A stretch of 64,000 bases of DNA from Promicromonospora sp. Populi (GCF_041081105.1 NZ_CP163528.1:3410001-3474000), one strand, 5' to 3'; numbered from the stretch's first letter, positions 32,541 to 42,078 are shown. A program made the numbers and translations. Notes: generated by a model from the sequence alone, not told the origin.

Positions 32541-33180
32541 CGCGCGGGCCGTAGGCGCGCAGGAAGGTCGCCACCGCACGGTCGGCGATGCGGGCCAGGT
32601 CCGCGGCCGGAAAGCTTGCGCGGCCGAGCAGCATCGCCTCGTTGATCGGCGAGGCCATGACGAGCCAGTTGAAGTCCGTCGCAGCGGCCGCCGGATCGTC
32701 CACGACCAGCCGACCCTCGCGGGCGAGCTCCGCGAACCGGGCCGCGAGGCCGTCGATCGTCCGGCCCGGACCCTGGGCGAAGAAGGCCTGCCCGTGCTCG
32801 GGGAATCGGCCCGCTTCGGCGATCACCAACCGGCGCAGCGCGAGTACCCGAGGCGCAAGCACGGCACCGAGCTGCCGGACGGCGAGCTCGTGCAGGTCCG
32901 CGGCCAGGTCGTCCCCGGTGCCGAGCCGGTCGATCTCGGCGGAGACCGGGTCGGCAACCACGTTGACGGCACCGCCGACCACCGCGGCGAAGAGGCGCTC
33001 CTTGTCGACGAAGTGCTGGTAGACGGTCTGTTTGGCGACCCCCGCGGCGCGCGCGACCACGTCCATGCTCGTCCCGCGGAAGCCGTTGTCGAGAAAGACT
33101 CTCGTCGCCGCTTCGAGAATCGCCACCTGCTTTCGGCTCGGCGGCTCGGAGTGGGCTGCGGGGGGAAGTTGATCGACCAC
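32536..33180 (-). CDS. TetR family regulator controlling the SMP-30 gene
   Basis: A 214-aa repressor. The helix-turn-helix is VAILEAATRVFLDNGFRGTS, MDVVARAAGVAKQTVYQHF then VDKERLF, as in AcrR-type regulators. The C-terminal domain ends LARIADRAVATFLRAYG, the region of the TetR_C family that binds the ligand. GTG at 33180 is chosen as start from the family length. It is divergent from the SMP-30 gene, and the intergenic palindrome at 33213-33230 is its probable operator, giving autoregulation and control of the neighbour. Confidence 0.88.
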   Translation of the reverse strand: MVDQLPPAAHSEPPSRKQVAILEAATRVFLDNGFRGTSMDVVARAAGVAKQTVYQHFVDKERLFAAVVGGAVNVVADPVSAEIDRLGTGDDLAADLHELAVRQLGAVLAPRVLALRRLVIAEAGRFPEHGQAFFAQGPGRTIDGLAARFAELAREGRLVVDDPAAAATDFNWLVMASPINEAMLLGRASFPAADLARIADRAVATFLRAYGPRA

Positions 33181-33199
33181 AGAGCAAAAGTACGCTACG

Positions 33200-33230
33200 T
33201 TGACCGACAAGACTAGACGGTCCAGTCTAG
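33200..33230. promoter_or_regulatory. Promoter and TetR operator
   Basis: Perfect dyad CTAGAC-GGTCCA-GTCTAG (33213-33230) preceded by TTGACC (33200-33205), a fitting -35. TAGAC...GTCTA palindromes are common operators of TetR/AcrR regulators in actinobacteria. The site is shared by both divergent genes. Confidence 0.75.
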
Positions 33231-33246
33231 CGATAAGGAGCTGATC

Positions 33247-34095
33247 ATGACCGTGCTACTCCCTCCCCCGCGACTGCTCACCGATGACCTGACGATGGTC
33301 GAGTCCGGACGCTGGCACGACGGCCGGCTGTGGTTCGCCCACTGGGGCAGCGGTGAGGTGATCGCCGTCGACCTGGCAGGTAGGCGTGAGGTCGTCGGGC
33401 CGGGCCACGACACGATGGGCTGGTCGATCGACTGGCTGCCCGACGGCCGCCTGCTCGTCACCGGCCCGGATGAGCTGACCCGGGTCGAGCCGGACGGCAC
33501 GACGGTTCAGCACAGCCCGCAAGGCGCTAACGAGCTTGTCGTCGACCCGGCCGGCCACGTCTACGTCAACGGTGCCGACTTCGACTTCGCCGGCGGCGGT
33601 GCACCCGAACCCGGCTGGATTCGCCTGGTCGAACCCGACGGCACCACGCGGGACGTCGCCGGCGACATCGACTTTCCCAACGGCATGGTGGTCACTCCCG
33701 ACGGCTCCACGCTGGTGGTCGCGGAGTCCTTCGCCGGCCGGCTGTCGGCCTTCGACATCGCGGCGGACGGCTCGCTGTCCGGCCGTCGCACCTGGGCGGA
33801 AGGACTCGGACCGGACGGTCTCTGCATCGACGCCGAGGGCGGCATCTGGTGCCAGACCGCCGACACGTTCGCGCACACCGGGAGCGGTCCTGCGGGTGCG
33901 GTGGTCCGGGTGCTCGACGGCGGGGAGGTCACCCACCGCATCGAGACCGAGCTGCCCTGCTTCGCGTGCGCACTCGGCGGCCCGGAGAATCGGCACCTGT
34001 TCCTCCTGTGCAACGAGTTCGAGGGCATCGACCAGCTCGGTGCGGTGCTCGCCCGGCGCAGCGCGCGGATCTACGTCACCGAAGTTCCCGCGTAG
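33247..34095 (+). CDS. SMP-30/gluconolactonase-family protein
   Basis: A 282-aa six-bladed beta-propeller enzyme of the lactonase family. Blades are visible as ESGRWHDGRLWFAHWGSGEV, SIDWLPDGRLLVTG, DFPNGMVVTPDGSTLVVAES and GPDGLCIDAEGGIWCQT, including the Glu, Asn and Asp positions that bind Ca2+ or Zn2+. Members hydrolyse sugar lactones; the substrate here is unknown. ATG at 33247 follows AAGGAG with six-base spacing. Expression is very likely repressed by the divergent TetR through the palindrome directly upstream. Confidence 0.85.
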   Translation: MTVLLPPPRLLTDDLTMVESGRWHDGRLWFAHWGSGEVIAVDLAGRREVVGPGHDTMGWSIDWLPDGRLLVTGPDELTRVEPDGTTVQHSPQGANELVVDPAGHVYVNGADFDFAGGGAPEPGWIRLVEPDGTTRDVAGDIDFPNGMVVTPDGSTLVVAESFAGRLSAFDIAADGSLSGRRTWAEGLGPDGLCIDAEGGIWCQTADTFAHTGSGPAGAVVRVLDGGEVTHRIETELPCFACALGGPENRHLFLLCNEFEGIDQLGAVLARRSARIYVTEVPA

Positions 34096-34123
34096 AGCAG
34101 CTACTACACCTCGCTGCGACAGG

Positions 34124-34148
34124 CTCGGTTCCAAGACATGAAACCGAG
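34124..34148. terminator. Hairpin after the SMP-30 gene
   Basis: CTCGGTT (34124-34130) pairs with AACCGAG (34142-34148). It is short, but placed 28 bp after the stop codon. Confidence 0.4.
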
Positions 34149-34250
34149 GAGCCGAATCGTTACGACGGGCTTATACGGGCGAAACGTTCGGTTCCTAACT
34201 TCGGGATCGCGCAGTGCACCGGCGCGCGCGATACGAAGGAGCGTTGACCT

Positions 34251-35609
34251 ATGACTCTTCCCGGACACCAAGACAGACGCACGGCGGCTGACACCCTGGT
34301 CTCAGCACTGGGCCGGCGCCGGTTCCTGCAGGCAGCGCTCGGCGTGGGGGCAGGGTCGGCACTGGCGGCCGGGTCTGCGGTGCCGGCCGCGGCGACGACG
34401 TCGGCTGCGGCAGCGACGTCGGCAAGGTTCTCCGGCGTCCTGCAGCCCGGCCGCGGCCGCATCCCGGGCAACGTCTACCTGGGCTCCGACGTCGAAGACG
34501 TGCTGTGGGGCTACGTCCCGTCCGTGCACGCCGACGCCGTGGCGCGGGTGCGCTCGGGGCGGACCATCACCATCGACTCCGTGTCCCACGAGGGCATCCT
34601 CGAAGACCAGGGCCGCGACCCTGTCGCCTACTTCGCCGAGCACGGCGTGCGACGGCGCGACGTGCTCGACGACGCCGCCGAGATCGCCGCCGGGTACTCC
34701 CGCACCTCACGCAACTTCGACGTCGACGGGCCGCACATCGTGACCGGTCCCGTGTTCGTGGAGGGCGCCGAGCCGGGCGACGTGCTGAAGATCGAGACGC
34801 TCGAAGCCACGCCGCGCGTGCCGTACGGCGTCGTCTCGTCACGGCACGGCAAGGGCTCGCTGGCCGCAACGGCCACCGGCGCCCCAGCAGGGATCACGCT
34901 CGACGAGGTGATGCCGCCCGTCGAGACCGACGGGCGCGGCACCGGCATCCCGACCGACTACGGCAACGTGTCCGTGTTCGCCGAGGTGCAGGGCAACCGC
35001 GCGACGATGGGATCGGGCAGGGGCCGGGTGCGGTTCCCGCTGCGGACCTTCTTCGGGATGATGGGCGTCGCCTTCGCCGAGACGACAAACCTCACCGCAC
35101 CCGAGGCAAACTCGATCCCGCCGACCCTCGGTGGCGGCAACATCGACATCAGCCACCTGGGCGCCGGCTCCACCTTCTACCTTCCGGTCAGCGCCGAGGG
35201 CGCGCTCTTCTACGTCGGGGACCCGCACATGGCGATGGGCGACGGCGAGGTCGCGCTCACCGCGATGGAGGGCTCGCTGCGCGGGACGTTCCGGCTCACG
35301 GTGTGCAAGCCCGGCTCCGGGGACGCGCCCTCGGTCGCGTACTCCTACCCGTTCGCCGAGACCAGGGACGCGTGGATCCCGATCGGTCTGTCCGACCCGG
35401 ACGGCTCGGTGGGCGGGCAGCTCAGCGACCTCGACGTCGCGATGCGCCGGGCCGTCGTCAACGCGCTCGACTTTCTCGAGCACGACCACGGCCTGGACCG
35501 GGCGGTCGCGTACGCCTACCTGTCGGCGGCGGCCGACTTCGCGATCTCGCAGGTCGTCGACCGGACGGTGGGTGTGCACGGCCTGATCCGGAAGTCCGAC
35601 CTGGGCTGA
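34251..35609 (+). CDS. Tat-exported acetamidase/formamidase-family protein
   Basis: A 452-aa protein of the FmdA/AmdA family (amide hydrolysis to acid and ammonia). It begins with a twin-arginine signal, LGRRRFLQAALGVGAG followed by SALAAGSAVPAAA, so the enzyme is exported folded. The mature part has VTGPVFVEGAEPGDVLKIE, GGNIDISHLGAGSTFYLPV and LFYVGDPHMAMGDGEVALTA, typical of the family's metal site. Most family members are cytosolic, so export is a notable difference. AAGGAG about nine bases upstream supports ATG at 34251. The substrate is unknown. Confidence 0.85.
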   Translation: MTLPGHQDRRTAADTLVSALGRRRFLQAALGVGAGSALAAGSAVPAAATTSAAAATSARFSGVLQPGRGRIPGNVYLGSDVEDVLWGYVPSVHADAVARVRSGRTITIDSVSHEGILEDQGRDPVAYFAEHGVRRRDVLDDAAEIAAGYSRTSRNFDVDGPHIVTGPVFVEGAEPGDVLKIETLEATPRVPYGVVSSRHGKGSLAATATGAPAGITLDEVMPPVETDGRGTGIPTDYGNVSVFAEVQGNRATMGSGRGRVRFPLRTFFGMMGVAFAETTNLTAPEANSIPPTLGGGNIDISHLGAGSTFYLPVSAEGALFYVGDPHMAMGDGEVALTAMEGSLRGTFRLTVCKPGSGDAPSVAYSYPFAETRDAWIPIGLSDPDGSVGGQLSDLDVAMRRAVVNALDFLEHDHGLDRAVAYAYLSAAADFAISQVVDRTVGVHGLIRKSDLG

Positions 35610-35668
35610 GCGGGCCCGGGCCACATCCTGGCCGCGAAAACAGCAGGCCCGGAAGCGGCGAGCAGCCT

Positions 35669-35674
35669 TATGGT
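35669..35674 (+). promoter_or_regulatory. -10 hexamer TATGGT, leaderless start at 35681
   Basis: TATGGT ends six bases before the ATG at 35681 without a ribosome binding site. Confidence 0.5.
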
Positions 35675-35680
35675 CGGGCC

Positions 35681-36055
35681 ATGACGACGCCGGAGATCGC
35701 TCCTGTCGACACCTGGCTCGCTGTCACGCGCGAGGACGGCGAGACCGTTGGCTACCTCGAACCCGTGACCGACGACTACGCCGACGTGATCCCGCGCAAC
35801 CGCCTCGGTCACGCCGTCGGCGATGCCAGTGACTATCACGCGGCCGAGGAACTTGTGCTCGACCGCGGTCTGCATGAGCTCGCTGAACCCTGGCTGCTCG
35901 ACGGCGAAGGCCCCGAGCTCACCGTCATCGAGCTCTCCCCCGAGGGCATAGTGCTGCGCGACGCGTTCCTGTCCAAGGCGCTGATCGCGACACAGCGCAT
36001 ACAGGTCCCGTGGCCGGACACAGCGGGCCGCCTCCGCCTCGCTCCTCCTCGTTGA
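35681..36055 (+). CDS. Unknown 124-aa protein
   Basis: A small acidic protein with no recognised domain. It reads WLAVTREDGETVGYLEPVTD, then LLDGEGPELTVIELSPEGIV, LRDAFLSKALIATQRIQVPW, which looks like a compact beta-rich fold. No signal peptide or membrane helix is seen. TATGGT six bases before ATG 35681 supports this start and a separate leaderless transcript. The stop codon overlaps a long terminator hairpin. Possible paralogues elsewhere cannot be checked here. Confidence 0.65.
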   Translation: MTTPEIAPVDTWLAVTREDGETVGYLEPVTDDYADVIPRNRLGHAVGDASDYHAAEELVLDRGLHELAEPWLLDGEGPELTVIELSPEGIVLRDAFLSKALIATQRIQVPWPDTAGRLRLAPPR

Positions 36056-36109
36056 GTGCGGGATGTTCGTTCGGTCCGCAGGTGTTGACCGAACGAATAT
36101 CCCGCACTC
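36054..36109. terminator. Strong terminator, 23-bp stem
   Basis: Arms 36054-36076 and 36087-36109 pair over 23 positions with one mismatch, around a 10-nt loop. It separates the 124-aa gene (plus) from the convergent YhgE/Pip gene (minus) and can serve both. Confidence 0.88.
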
Positions 36110-36124
36110 GACGGTGCGTTCTGG

Positions 36125-38375
36125 TCAGGCTGGGCGGAGGAGCTCCGTGACTCGGACCGTCCGCTGACGCGCCACGATGAGCGTGGTCACCGCCAGGCCT
36201 GCGAGGGCCCACAGGGCCATCGCGGCGATCGCCGTCCCGATGCCGCCCGTGCCACCCTCGACGAGCCGCACGAGGCCGACCTGGCCCGGACCCACCGGGA
36301 GGAACCCGGCCAGTCCCGCCAGCACGCCCGGCACCGTCGACACCACACCCGTCGCGATCACAAGCACCGCCATCAGGAGGCTCACGCCCCGGCCGATGTG
36401 CCCGAACGCGGCGGCCAGCGCCTGGTTGACCGCCACGAAGGCGACCGAGACCAGCGCGCCGAAGCCCATGGTCGCGAACCATCCACCGAGGTCCAGGCCC
36501 TCGATCCCGGCCAGGACCGCACCCGTCGCCAGGCCGGTGACCAGGCCGATCGCCGCCGGGATACCGAACGTCTCGAGCACCAGCCGGAGCGCGCCACGGG
36601 TGGACCCGAGGGCGTGCAGCGGCACCGGCGAGAACACGAGCATCAGCGCGAGCGCGCCGAGCCAGAGCGCCAGCACAGCAAACATCGGGCCCGTCGTGCC
36701 GGTGTTGAGGTCGGTGACCTCGCCGTCCGTTGCGACAGGGTCGGCCACCACGGACGCGAGCGACTGGCGCTCGTGCTCCGTGTAGTTCGGGATCTCCTCG
36801 GTGGCCTGGCCCAGGCCGTCGGAGAGGTCCGTCGCCCCGCCGGCCAGCTCGCCGACGCCGTCGGCCAGTCCGTCCACACCGGTCGCGAGCTGGTCGGATC
36901 CCGTCTCAAGCTGGCCGACGCCGCTGGCCAGCTCCGTAGCCCCCGAGGCGATGCCGCCGGCGCCGCCGGAGAGCTCCTCGGCGGCACCCGACAGCTCGGC
37001 CACACCGACCGCAGCCTGGTCGGCGCCGGTCTGCAGATCAGCGAGGCCACCCGAGAGCTGGTGCGCACCGCCCGCCAGGGCCGACGCGCCGCCGGATACC
37101 TGCTGCGCGCCACCGGAGAGCTGGTTCGCGCCCTGAGAAAGGCCAGCGATGCCGGCAGTCAGCTCGTACAGGCCCGTGGGCTTCGATCCGGGAGTGCCCG
37201 GCAAGCCCGGATGCACCGTCGGCTACCTGCTGGGCCCCGACCTCAAGCTCCTTGAGGTCCGGCAGCTGGGCGCACAGAGCCGTGAGCCGAGGATCGAGCG
37301 CAGGGGTGGTACACGACTGCTCAAGACCCTGGACCAGCTGAGTCACCCCACCGGACACACCCTCCGCACCTGTCGCCAGCTGCGACGCGGCCGCCGCCGG
37401 GCCAGGCGCCCCTTCGCTTCCCTCAAGCTTCGCGGAAGTCTCCGCCAGCCCAGCTGCCAGGCCCTGCGCACCCGACGCCACACCCTGCGCACCAGTCGCG
37501 AGGTCGTCAGCGCCTGACGCGAGGTCTGCGGCGCCCGCGGCGGACTGCCCGGCACCGTCGGCCAGCTGGCTCACGCCCGCCGCCGCCTGGTTCGCACCCG
37601 TAGCCCACTGCCCCGCGCCGGAGGCCCACTGGCCCGCGCCGCCCGCCAGGCTCGTCACGCCGTCGCCCACCCCGGCTATGCCGTCCGAGGTCTGGTGCGC
37701 GCCGTCGGCCAGCTCCTGTGCGCCCTCGCCCGCGTCGGTGGCACCGCTGGCGAGCTGGTCGGCGCCGTCGGCGGCCGTGCCCAGCTCTTCCGACAGTGTG
37801 GAGAAGCCCACGAGCACGTTGTCCACGTAGGTCTCGGTGAGGGTGCTGCCGAGCACGCCGGTGGCGGTCTGCGCCACGACCTGCGCGAGAGCGTCGTCGA
37901 GCACGCGTCCGTCGGGAGCGGTGGCTACGTCGATGGTCGCCTGCTCCGCCTCCGTCGGGTCGTCCCCGCTGAACGACGTCGCCGCCGCAGAGAAGCCCTC
38001 CGGGATGGTGATGACCGCCGAGTAGGTGCCGTCGGCCAGTCCGTCGGCGGCGCTCGCCGCGTCGGAGATCTCCCAGTCGTAGCTCGCGTCGGACGCCGGG
38101 ATCGCCGCCGCCTCGCCGGCTTCGGCGTCGGCCGACTCGCCGCCGCTCACCAGACCCGCGGCGAGCTGGCGGCCGAGCGGCACGGTCTGGCCGTCGATCT
38201 CCACCGGCTCGTCGAGGTTGACGATCGCGGCCTTGACGGTGTCGAGGCGCTCCTGCGGGTTCCACAGGGCAGAGATGAGCAGCCCCAGGATCATCAGGGG
38301 AAGCAATGCCACGGCGACGGCGCGCCACGGGTTGCGGAAGGGCTCGGGCCGGAGCCATCTCGTTGCGGTTGTCAT
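36125..38375 (-). pseudogene. YhgE/Pip family membrane protein, frameshifted
   Basis: A large ABC-2-like membrane protein. The N-terminus has a helix LPLMILGLLISALWNP followed by a long extracellular region with heptad-like Gly-rich repeats (SGATDAGEGAQELADGAHQT, QLADGAGQSAAGAADLASG). The C-terminal membrane part contains GPMFAVLALWLGALALMLVF and further helices. The N-terminal frame ends just after SGLAG; the C-terminal frame resumes at TPGSKPTGLYELTAG. Removing one base around 37194-37213, in a run of G/C triplets, joins them into about 749 aa. ATG at 38375 overlaps the MMPL stop (ATGA) and follows AGGAGGTG. Function is unknown; such proteins often accompany RND or ABC exporters. Confidence 0.82.
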
Positions 38376-41215
38376 GCGCGCACCTCCTGTTCGGTCAGGT
38401 CTGCTTGTTGATCGGGGATCGCACCCGGGGACGTGTCGTAGGTGCTCGGGCCGACGTCCAGCACCGGGGTGCCGACTGGCGCCAGGTCGGTCGCCGCGAA
38501 GCCGGTCGAGCCGAGCAGCACCGCGACCCCCGCGGCCTGTGCGCCGGCCACGGCCTGCGCCAGCTCTGCACGCGCCGCCAGGTCGCCAACCGTCTCGGTG
38601 GCGTCCACGACCAGCACTCTCGGCTTGTCGCGCAGTGACCGGCGGACCGCCTCGGCGGGATGTCCGCCCTCGGCCGCCGAGTCGACGACCGCTACCTTGT
38701 GCCGCACGGACGACGCGCGCTCGGGCAGCACCAGCCCGGCGGTCTTCGCCACACCGCCCGATACCTTCAGCCGCCCTGCGACAGCGAGCAGGAACGCGCT
38801 CACCGGGGCCGTGGCATCACCGTGCACGAGCAGCGTGCCGCCGTCGGGCACCCGGACGCTTACCGGGCCGACGATCACACCGGACCGGCCGTGCACCTCG
38901 AGGTCTCCGGTCGCCACCGCGTCGGTAGCACCCGGCTCCGGCCAGTCCACGAGCGACAGCTCGCGGGCCAGGCCCTCGCCCTCCACGTCGAACGACGGCA
39001 GCACCCGGTCGAGCCACTTCGGCATGTACCAGGCCTTCTCGCCCAGCAGCGCGAGCACGGCGGGGACGAAGACCATGCGCACCACGAACGCGTCGACGGC
39101 GACGCCGACGGCGAGGCCGAGCGCGATCGGTTTGAGGTTCATGTCGCCGTGCGGGACGAACGCCACGAAGACAGCGATCATGATGATCGCCGCGGCGGTG
39201 ACGACCTTGGCCGAACCCTGGAACCCGCTCGTGATCGCGTGCTTGGCGCTGCCGCCGTGCACGAAGTCCTCGCGCATGCGGGACACGAGGAACACCTCGT
39301 AGTCCATCGCGAGGCCGAACAGGATGCCCATGAGCACGATCGGCATGAAGCTGATCACCGGCCCGGTGCGGGTCACGTTGAGCGCCTCGGCGAGCACGCC
39401 GTGCTCGAACACGAGGGAGACCACGCCGAACGCGGCGCCCACGGAGAACAGGTAGCCCACCGTCGCCTTGATCGGCACCGCGATGGAGCGGAACACCATG
39501 GTCAGCAGGATCAGCGACAGGCCGACCACAACGAGGGCGAACGGCAGCAGCGCGTCACCGAGCTTGTCGGACACGTCGATACCGACGGCCGTGAAGCCGG
39601 TGACCGCGAGGTCCACGCCGTACTCGTCGAGGAAGTAGTCGTGCTGTGCGCGGATCTCGCGCACCAGGTCCTCGGTCTGGGCCGACGTCGGGCCGCCCTC
39701 GGGGACCACCTGGATGATGCCGGTGTCCGCTGTCGGGTTCGGGGTGGCGAGGGGGACGTCGGCCACACCCGGCAGATCCGCGATCTCGTCGCCGATCTGG
39801 TCCATGAGCGCTACCGGGTCGGTGCTGGTCACGATGGAGCCGGTCACGATCAGCGGGCCGTTGAAGCCGTCACCGAAGTGCTCGGAGACGAGGTCGTAGG
39901 TGACGCGAGCCGGATCGTCCTCCTCCATCACGCCGGCGTCCGGGAGCGCGAGGCGCAGGTCCAGGGCGGGCAGGCTGAGCGCGCTCATGGCTGCGATGAC
40001 CAGCACGACGGTCAGCGCCGGGACCTTGGTCACTGCCCGTACCCACCCGGTGAAGAAGCGGTTGGGCCGCTGCTCGGACGAGGGCACCGTGGCGGCGGCA
40101 CGCGACCGGGGCGCCTCGGCGCCGTCGGCGACCGCTGCCGCCCGGGCGGCCCGGTCCTGCTCGGCCGCCTCGCGCCGTGCGCGGCGCGACGGCTTGGGCC
40201 GCAGCCGCTCCCCCGCGAATCCGAGCAGCGCCGGCAGGAGTGTGAGGGACACCAGCACGGTGACACCTACCGTCACCGCCGCCGCGACACCCATGATGGT
40301 GAGGAACGGGATGCCGGCAACTCCCAGGCCGACGAGCGCGATCATCACGGTGAGGCCGGCGAACACGACGGCGGAGCCGGCAGTCGCGGTCGCCCGCGCG
40401 ATCGACTCGTCGACGGCCAGCCCCTTGCCGAGCTGTTCCCGGTGCCGGGACACGATGAAGAGGGCGTAGTCGATGCCGACCGCCAGGCCGAGCATCACTG
40501 CCAGCATGGGCGTGGTCGAGTTGATCGGGCCGAGGGCCGTCGCGGCGAACAGCAGCCCCATCGACGCTCCGACGCCGAGCAGGGCGTTCAGCAGCGGCAG
40601 GCCGGCGGCCACGAGCGAGCCGAGCGTGAGGACGAGCACCACCAGCGCGACCAGCAGGCCGATGCCCTCGGTGAGCGTCAGCTCGGGAAAGCTCGAGGAG
40701 AAGAGCTGGCCACCCAGGTGCGCCTCCGCGCCGTCGGGCAGGGACTGCGCGAGCACGTCGGCCTCCACGCCCAGCGCGTCCTTGGTCTCCTGAGTGATGG
40801 AGCCCTGATCGCCGTCGAGCTGGATCGTCAGCAGCGTCGCGCGCTCGTCGTCGGACACCGAGGCCGGCATCTGATCGTCGTACGGCGAGGTGACCACCTC
40901 GACCTGGGAAACGTCGCCAAGCTCCTCGACGCCGTCCTCGATTGCCGTGCGCATTGCGGCGTCGTTGATCGACCCGCCTTCGGGCGCGACCACAATTACC
41001 TGCGCCGAGGCGCCACTGACCTGCGGGAACGTAGCCGCGAGGCGGTCGAGCGCCTCCTGGGACTCCGTGCCGGGGATGGACACCTGGTTGTCGAGGCCTT
41101 GCTGCAGCAGGCCGGCCGCACCGCCCACGAGGACGAGCGCCACGACCCAGATGGCTACGACGAGCCGACGGGCGCGGACGGCCCAGCGGCCGAGCGAGTA
41201 AAGAACGGAGGACAC
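38372..41215 (-). CDS. MMPL/RND-family exporter with a C-terminal ABC-like domain
   Basis: A 947-aa transporter. It has two copies of the MMPL unit: a transmembrane helix, a periplasmic domain, and the helix bundle with GLAVGIDYALFIVSRHREQL (first copy) and GLAMDYEVFLVSRMREDFVH (second copy). Such proteins export lipids or drugs using the proton gradient. The last about 174 residues (38372-38896) form an added domain: GPVSVRVPDGGTLLVHGDAT aligns with the ABC ATPase start and RDKPRVLVVDATETVGDLAA with its Walker B region, but the Walker A Lys is missing. GTG at 41215 is taken because AGGAG lies five bases upstream. It is coupled to the YhgE/Pip gene. Confidence 0.88.
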   Translation of the reverse strand: MSSVLYSLGRWAVRARRLVVAIWVVALVLVGGAAGLLQQGLDNQVSIPGTESQEALDRLAATFPQVSGASAQVIVVAPEGGSINDAAMRTAIEDGVEELGDVSQVEVVTSPYDDQMPASVSDDERATLLTIQLDGDQGSITQETKDALGVEADVLAQSLPDGAEAHLGGQLFSSSFPELTLTEGIGLLVALVVLVLTLGSLVAAGLPLLNALLGVGASMGLLFAATALGPINSTTPMLAVMLGLAVGIDYALFIVSRHREQLGKGLAVDESIARATATAGSAVVFAGLTVMIALVGLGVAGIPFLTIMGVAAAVTVGVTVLVSLTLLPALLGFAGERLRPKPSRRARREAAEQDRAARAAAVADGAEAPRSRAAATVPSSEQRPNRFFTGWVRAVTKVPALTVVLVIAAMSALSLPALDLRLALPDAGVMEEDDPARVTYDLVSEHFGDGFNGPLIVTGSIVTSTDPVALMDQIGDEIADLPGVADVPLATPNPTADTGIIQVVPEGGPTSAQTEDLVREIRAQHDYFLDEYGVDLAVTGFTAVGIDVSDKLGDALLPFALVVVGLSLILLTMVFRSIAVPIKATVGYLFSVGAAFGVVSLVFEHGVLAEALNVTRTGPVISFMPIVLMGILFGLAMDYEVFLVSRMREDFVHGGSAKHAITSGFQGSAKVVTAAAIIMIAVFVAFVPHGDMNLKPIALGLAVGVAVDAFVVRMVFVPAVLALLGEKAWYMPKWLDRVLPSFDVEGEGLARELSLVDWPEPGATDAVATGDLEVHGRSGVIVGPVSVRVPDGGTLLVHGDATAPVSAFLLAVAGRLKVSGGVAKTAGLVLPERASSVRHKVAVVDSAAEGGHPAEAVRRSLRDKPRVLVVDATETVGDLAARAELAQAVAGAQAAGVAVLLGSTGFAATDLAPVGTPVLDVGPSTYDTSPGAIPDQQADLTEQEVRA

Positions 41216-41265
41216 GCACACTCCTGGGAGAGGTGGGGCACAACAGGGGACGTTCGATGCACCAC

Positions 41266-41295
41266 TGTATCGGATACGCCGGTGTATCCGATACA
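41266..41295. promoter_or_regulatory. Twin palindromic operators between mmpL and tetR
   Basis: TGTATCGGATAC (41266-41277, core GTATC-G-GATAC) and TGTATCCGATACA (41283-41295) are palindromes in themselves and inverted to each other, separated by 5 bp. They are probably the binding sites of the divergent TetR regulator over the mmpL promoter. Confidence 0.7.
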
Positions 41296-41340
41296 CGCTT
41301 GTATTGATAGACTGGTCACTTGCCACCCCGAGGAGTTGCC

Positions 41341-42045
41341 GTGACCACCGAGCCCGCCACAGACGTCGGCTCCGGGTCGTCCGTCGAGCGCGCGTTCGCC
41401 ACGGCCCTGACCCCGCGCCGTGAACGAACCCGCGAGCGTCTGCTTGACGCCGCCTTCACCGTCTTCGCCCGCCAGGGCATCCACGGCGCGTCCATCGAGG
41501 CCGTCTGCGAGGCCGCCGGGTTCACCCGCGGCGCCTTCTACTCGAACTTCAGCAGCAAGGAAGAGCTGTTCCTCGCGCTCGCCGAACGGGCGATGCGCCG
41601 GCAGCTCGCCGCGCTGGAGTCCGTCGGCAAGGAGCTGGAGCCCGACATCATGCGGTGCGGCACCTTGGATCCAGACACGATCCAGGCCGTCCTCGCGGTA
41701 GTGGTCACCGACCACGGAGACGCCCGGCAGTGGGCGATGATGCGCGCGGAGCTGGAGCTGCTCGCGATGCGCGACCCCGCCGTCGGCCTCCCGTTCCTTG
41801 CTCAGGAGGAGACGCTCCGCAAGGAGCTTGCCTCGGCGATCGAGCGCCTCCTGGGCGACCTCGGCCTGCGGTTCACCGTCGACCGGCGGACAGCGGTCGA
41901 CCTGCTGCTCAGCGTCTACGAGTCGTCCGCACGGATGGCGGCGGTCGCGGGCTCCACCGCCGAGACACCAGAGGACGACGGCGCCGTAGCGGGCACCGCC
42001 GTCCTGAGCGATCTGGTCAATCTCCTGGTGACGACCGTCGACTGA
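41341..42045 (+). CDS. TetR family regulator of the MMPL operon
   Basis: A 234-aa repressor. The DNA-binding region is TRERLLDAAFTVFARQGIHG, ASIEAVCEAAGFTRGAFYSN, FSSKEELFLALAERA, close to AcrR-type regulators. The rest is a helical ligand domain with MMRAELELLAMRDPAVGLPF. GTG at 41341 is preceded by GAGGAG with six to seven bases spacing. It is divergent from mmpL-yhgE, and the twin palindromes at 41266-41295 lie in between, which supports local repression relieved by an unknown ligand. Confidence 0.88.
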   Translation: MTTEPATDVGSGSSVERAFATALTPRRERTRERLLDAAFTVFARQGIHGASIEAVCEAAGFTRGAFYSNFSSKEELFLALAERAMRRQLAALESVGKELEPDIMRCGTLDPDTIQAVLAVVVTDHGDARQWAMMRAELELLAMRDPAVGLPFLAQEETLRKELASAIERLLGDLGLRFTVDRRTAVDLLLSVYESSARMAAVAGSTAETPEDDGAVAGTAVLSDLVNLLVTTVD

Positions 42046-42078
42046 TCCCCGGCCCGGAGTCGGCCGACGAGGCTGCGG

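Noticed and set aside
38660..41344. Long plus-strand open frame of 894 codons opposite the MMPL gene
   Set aside because: It mirrors a clear MMPL protein, has the His/Arg/Asp-rich composition typical of antisense frames in GC-rich DNA and shows no domain.
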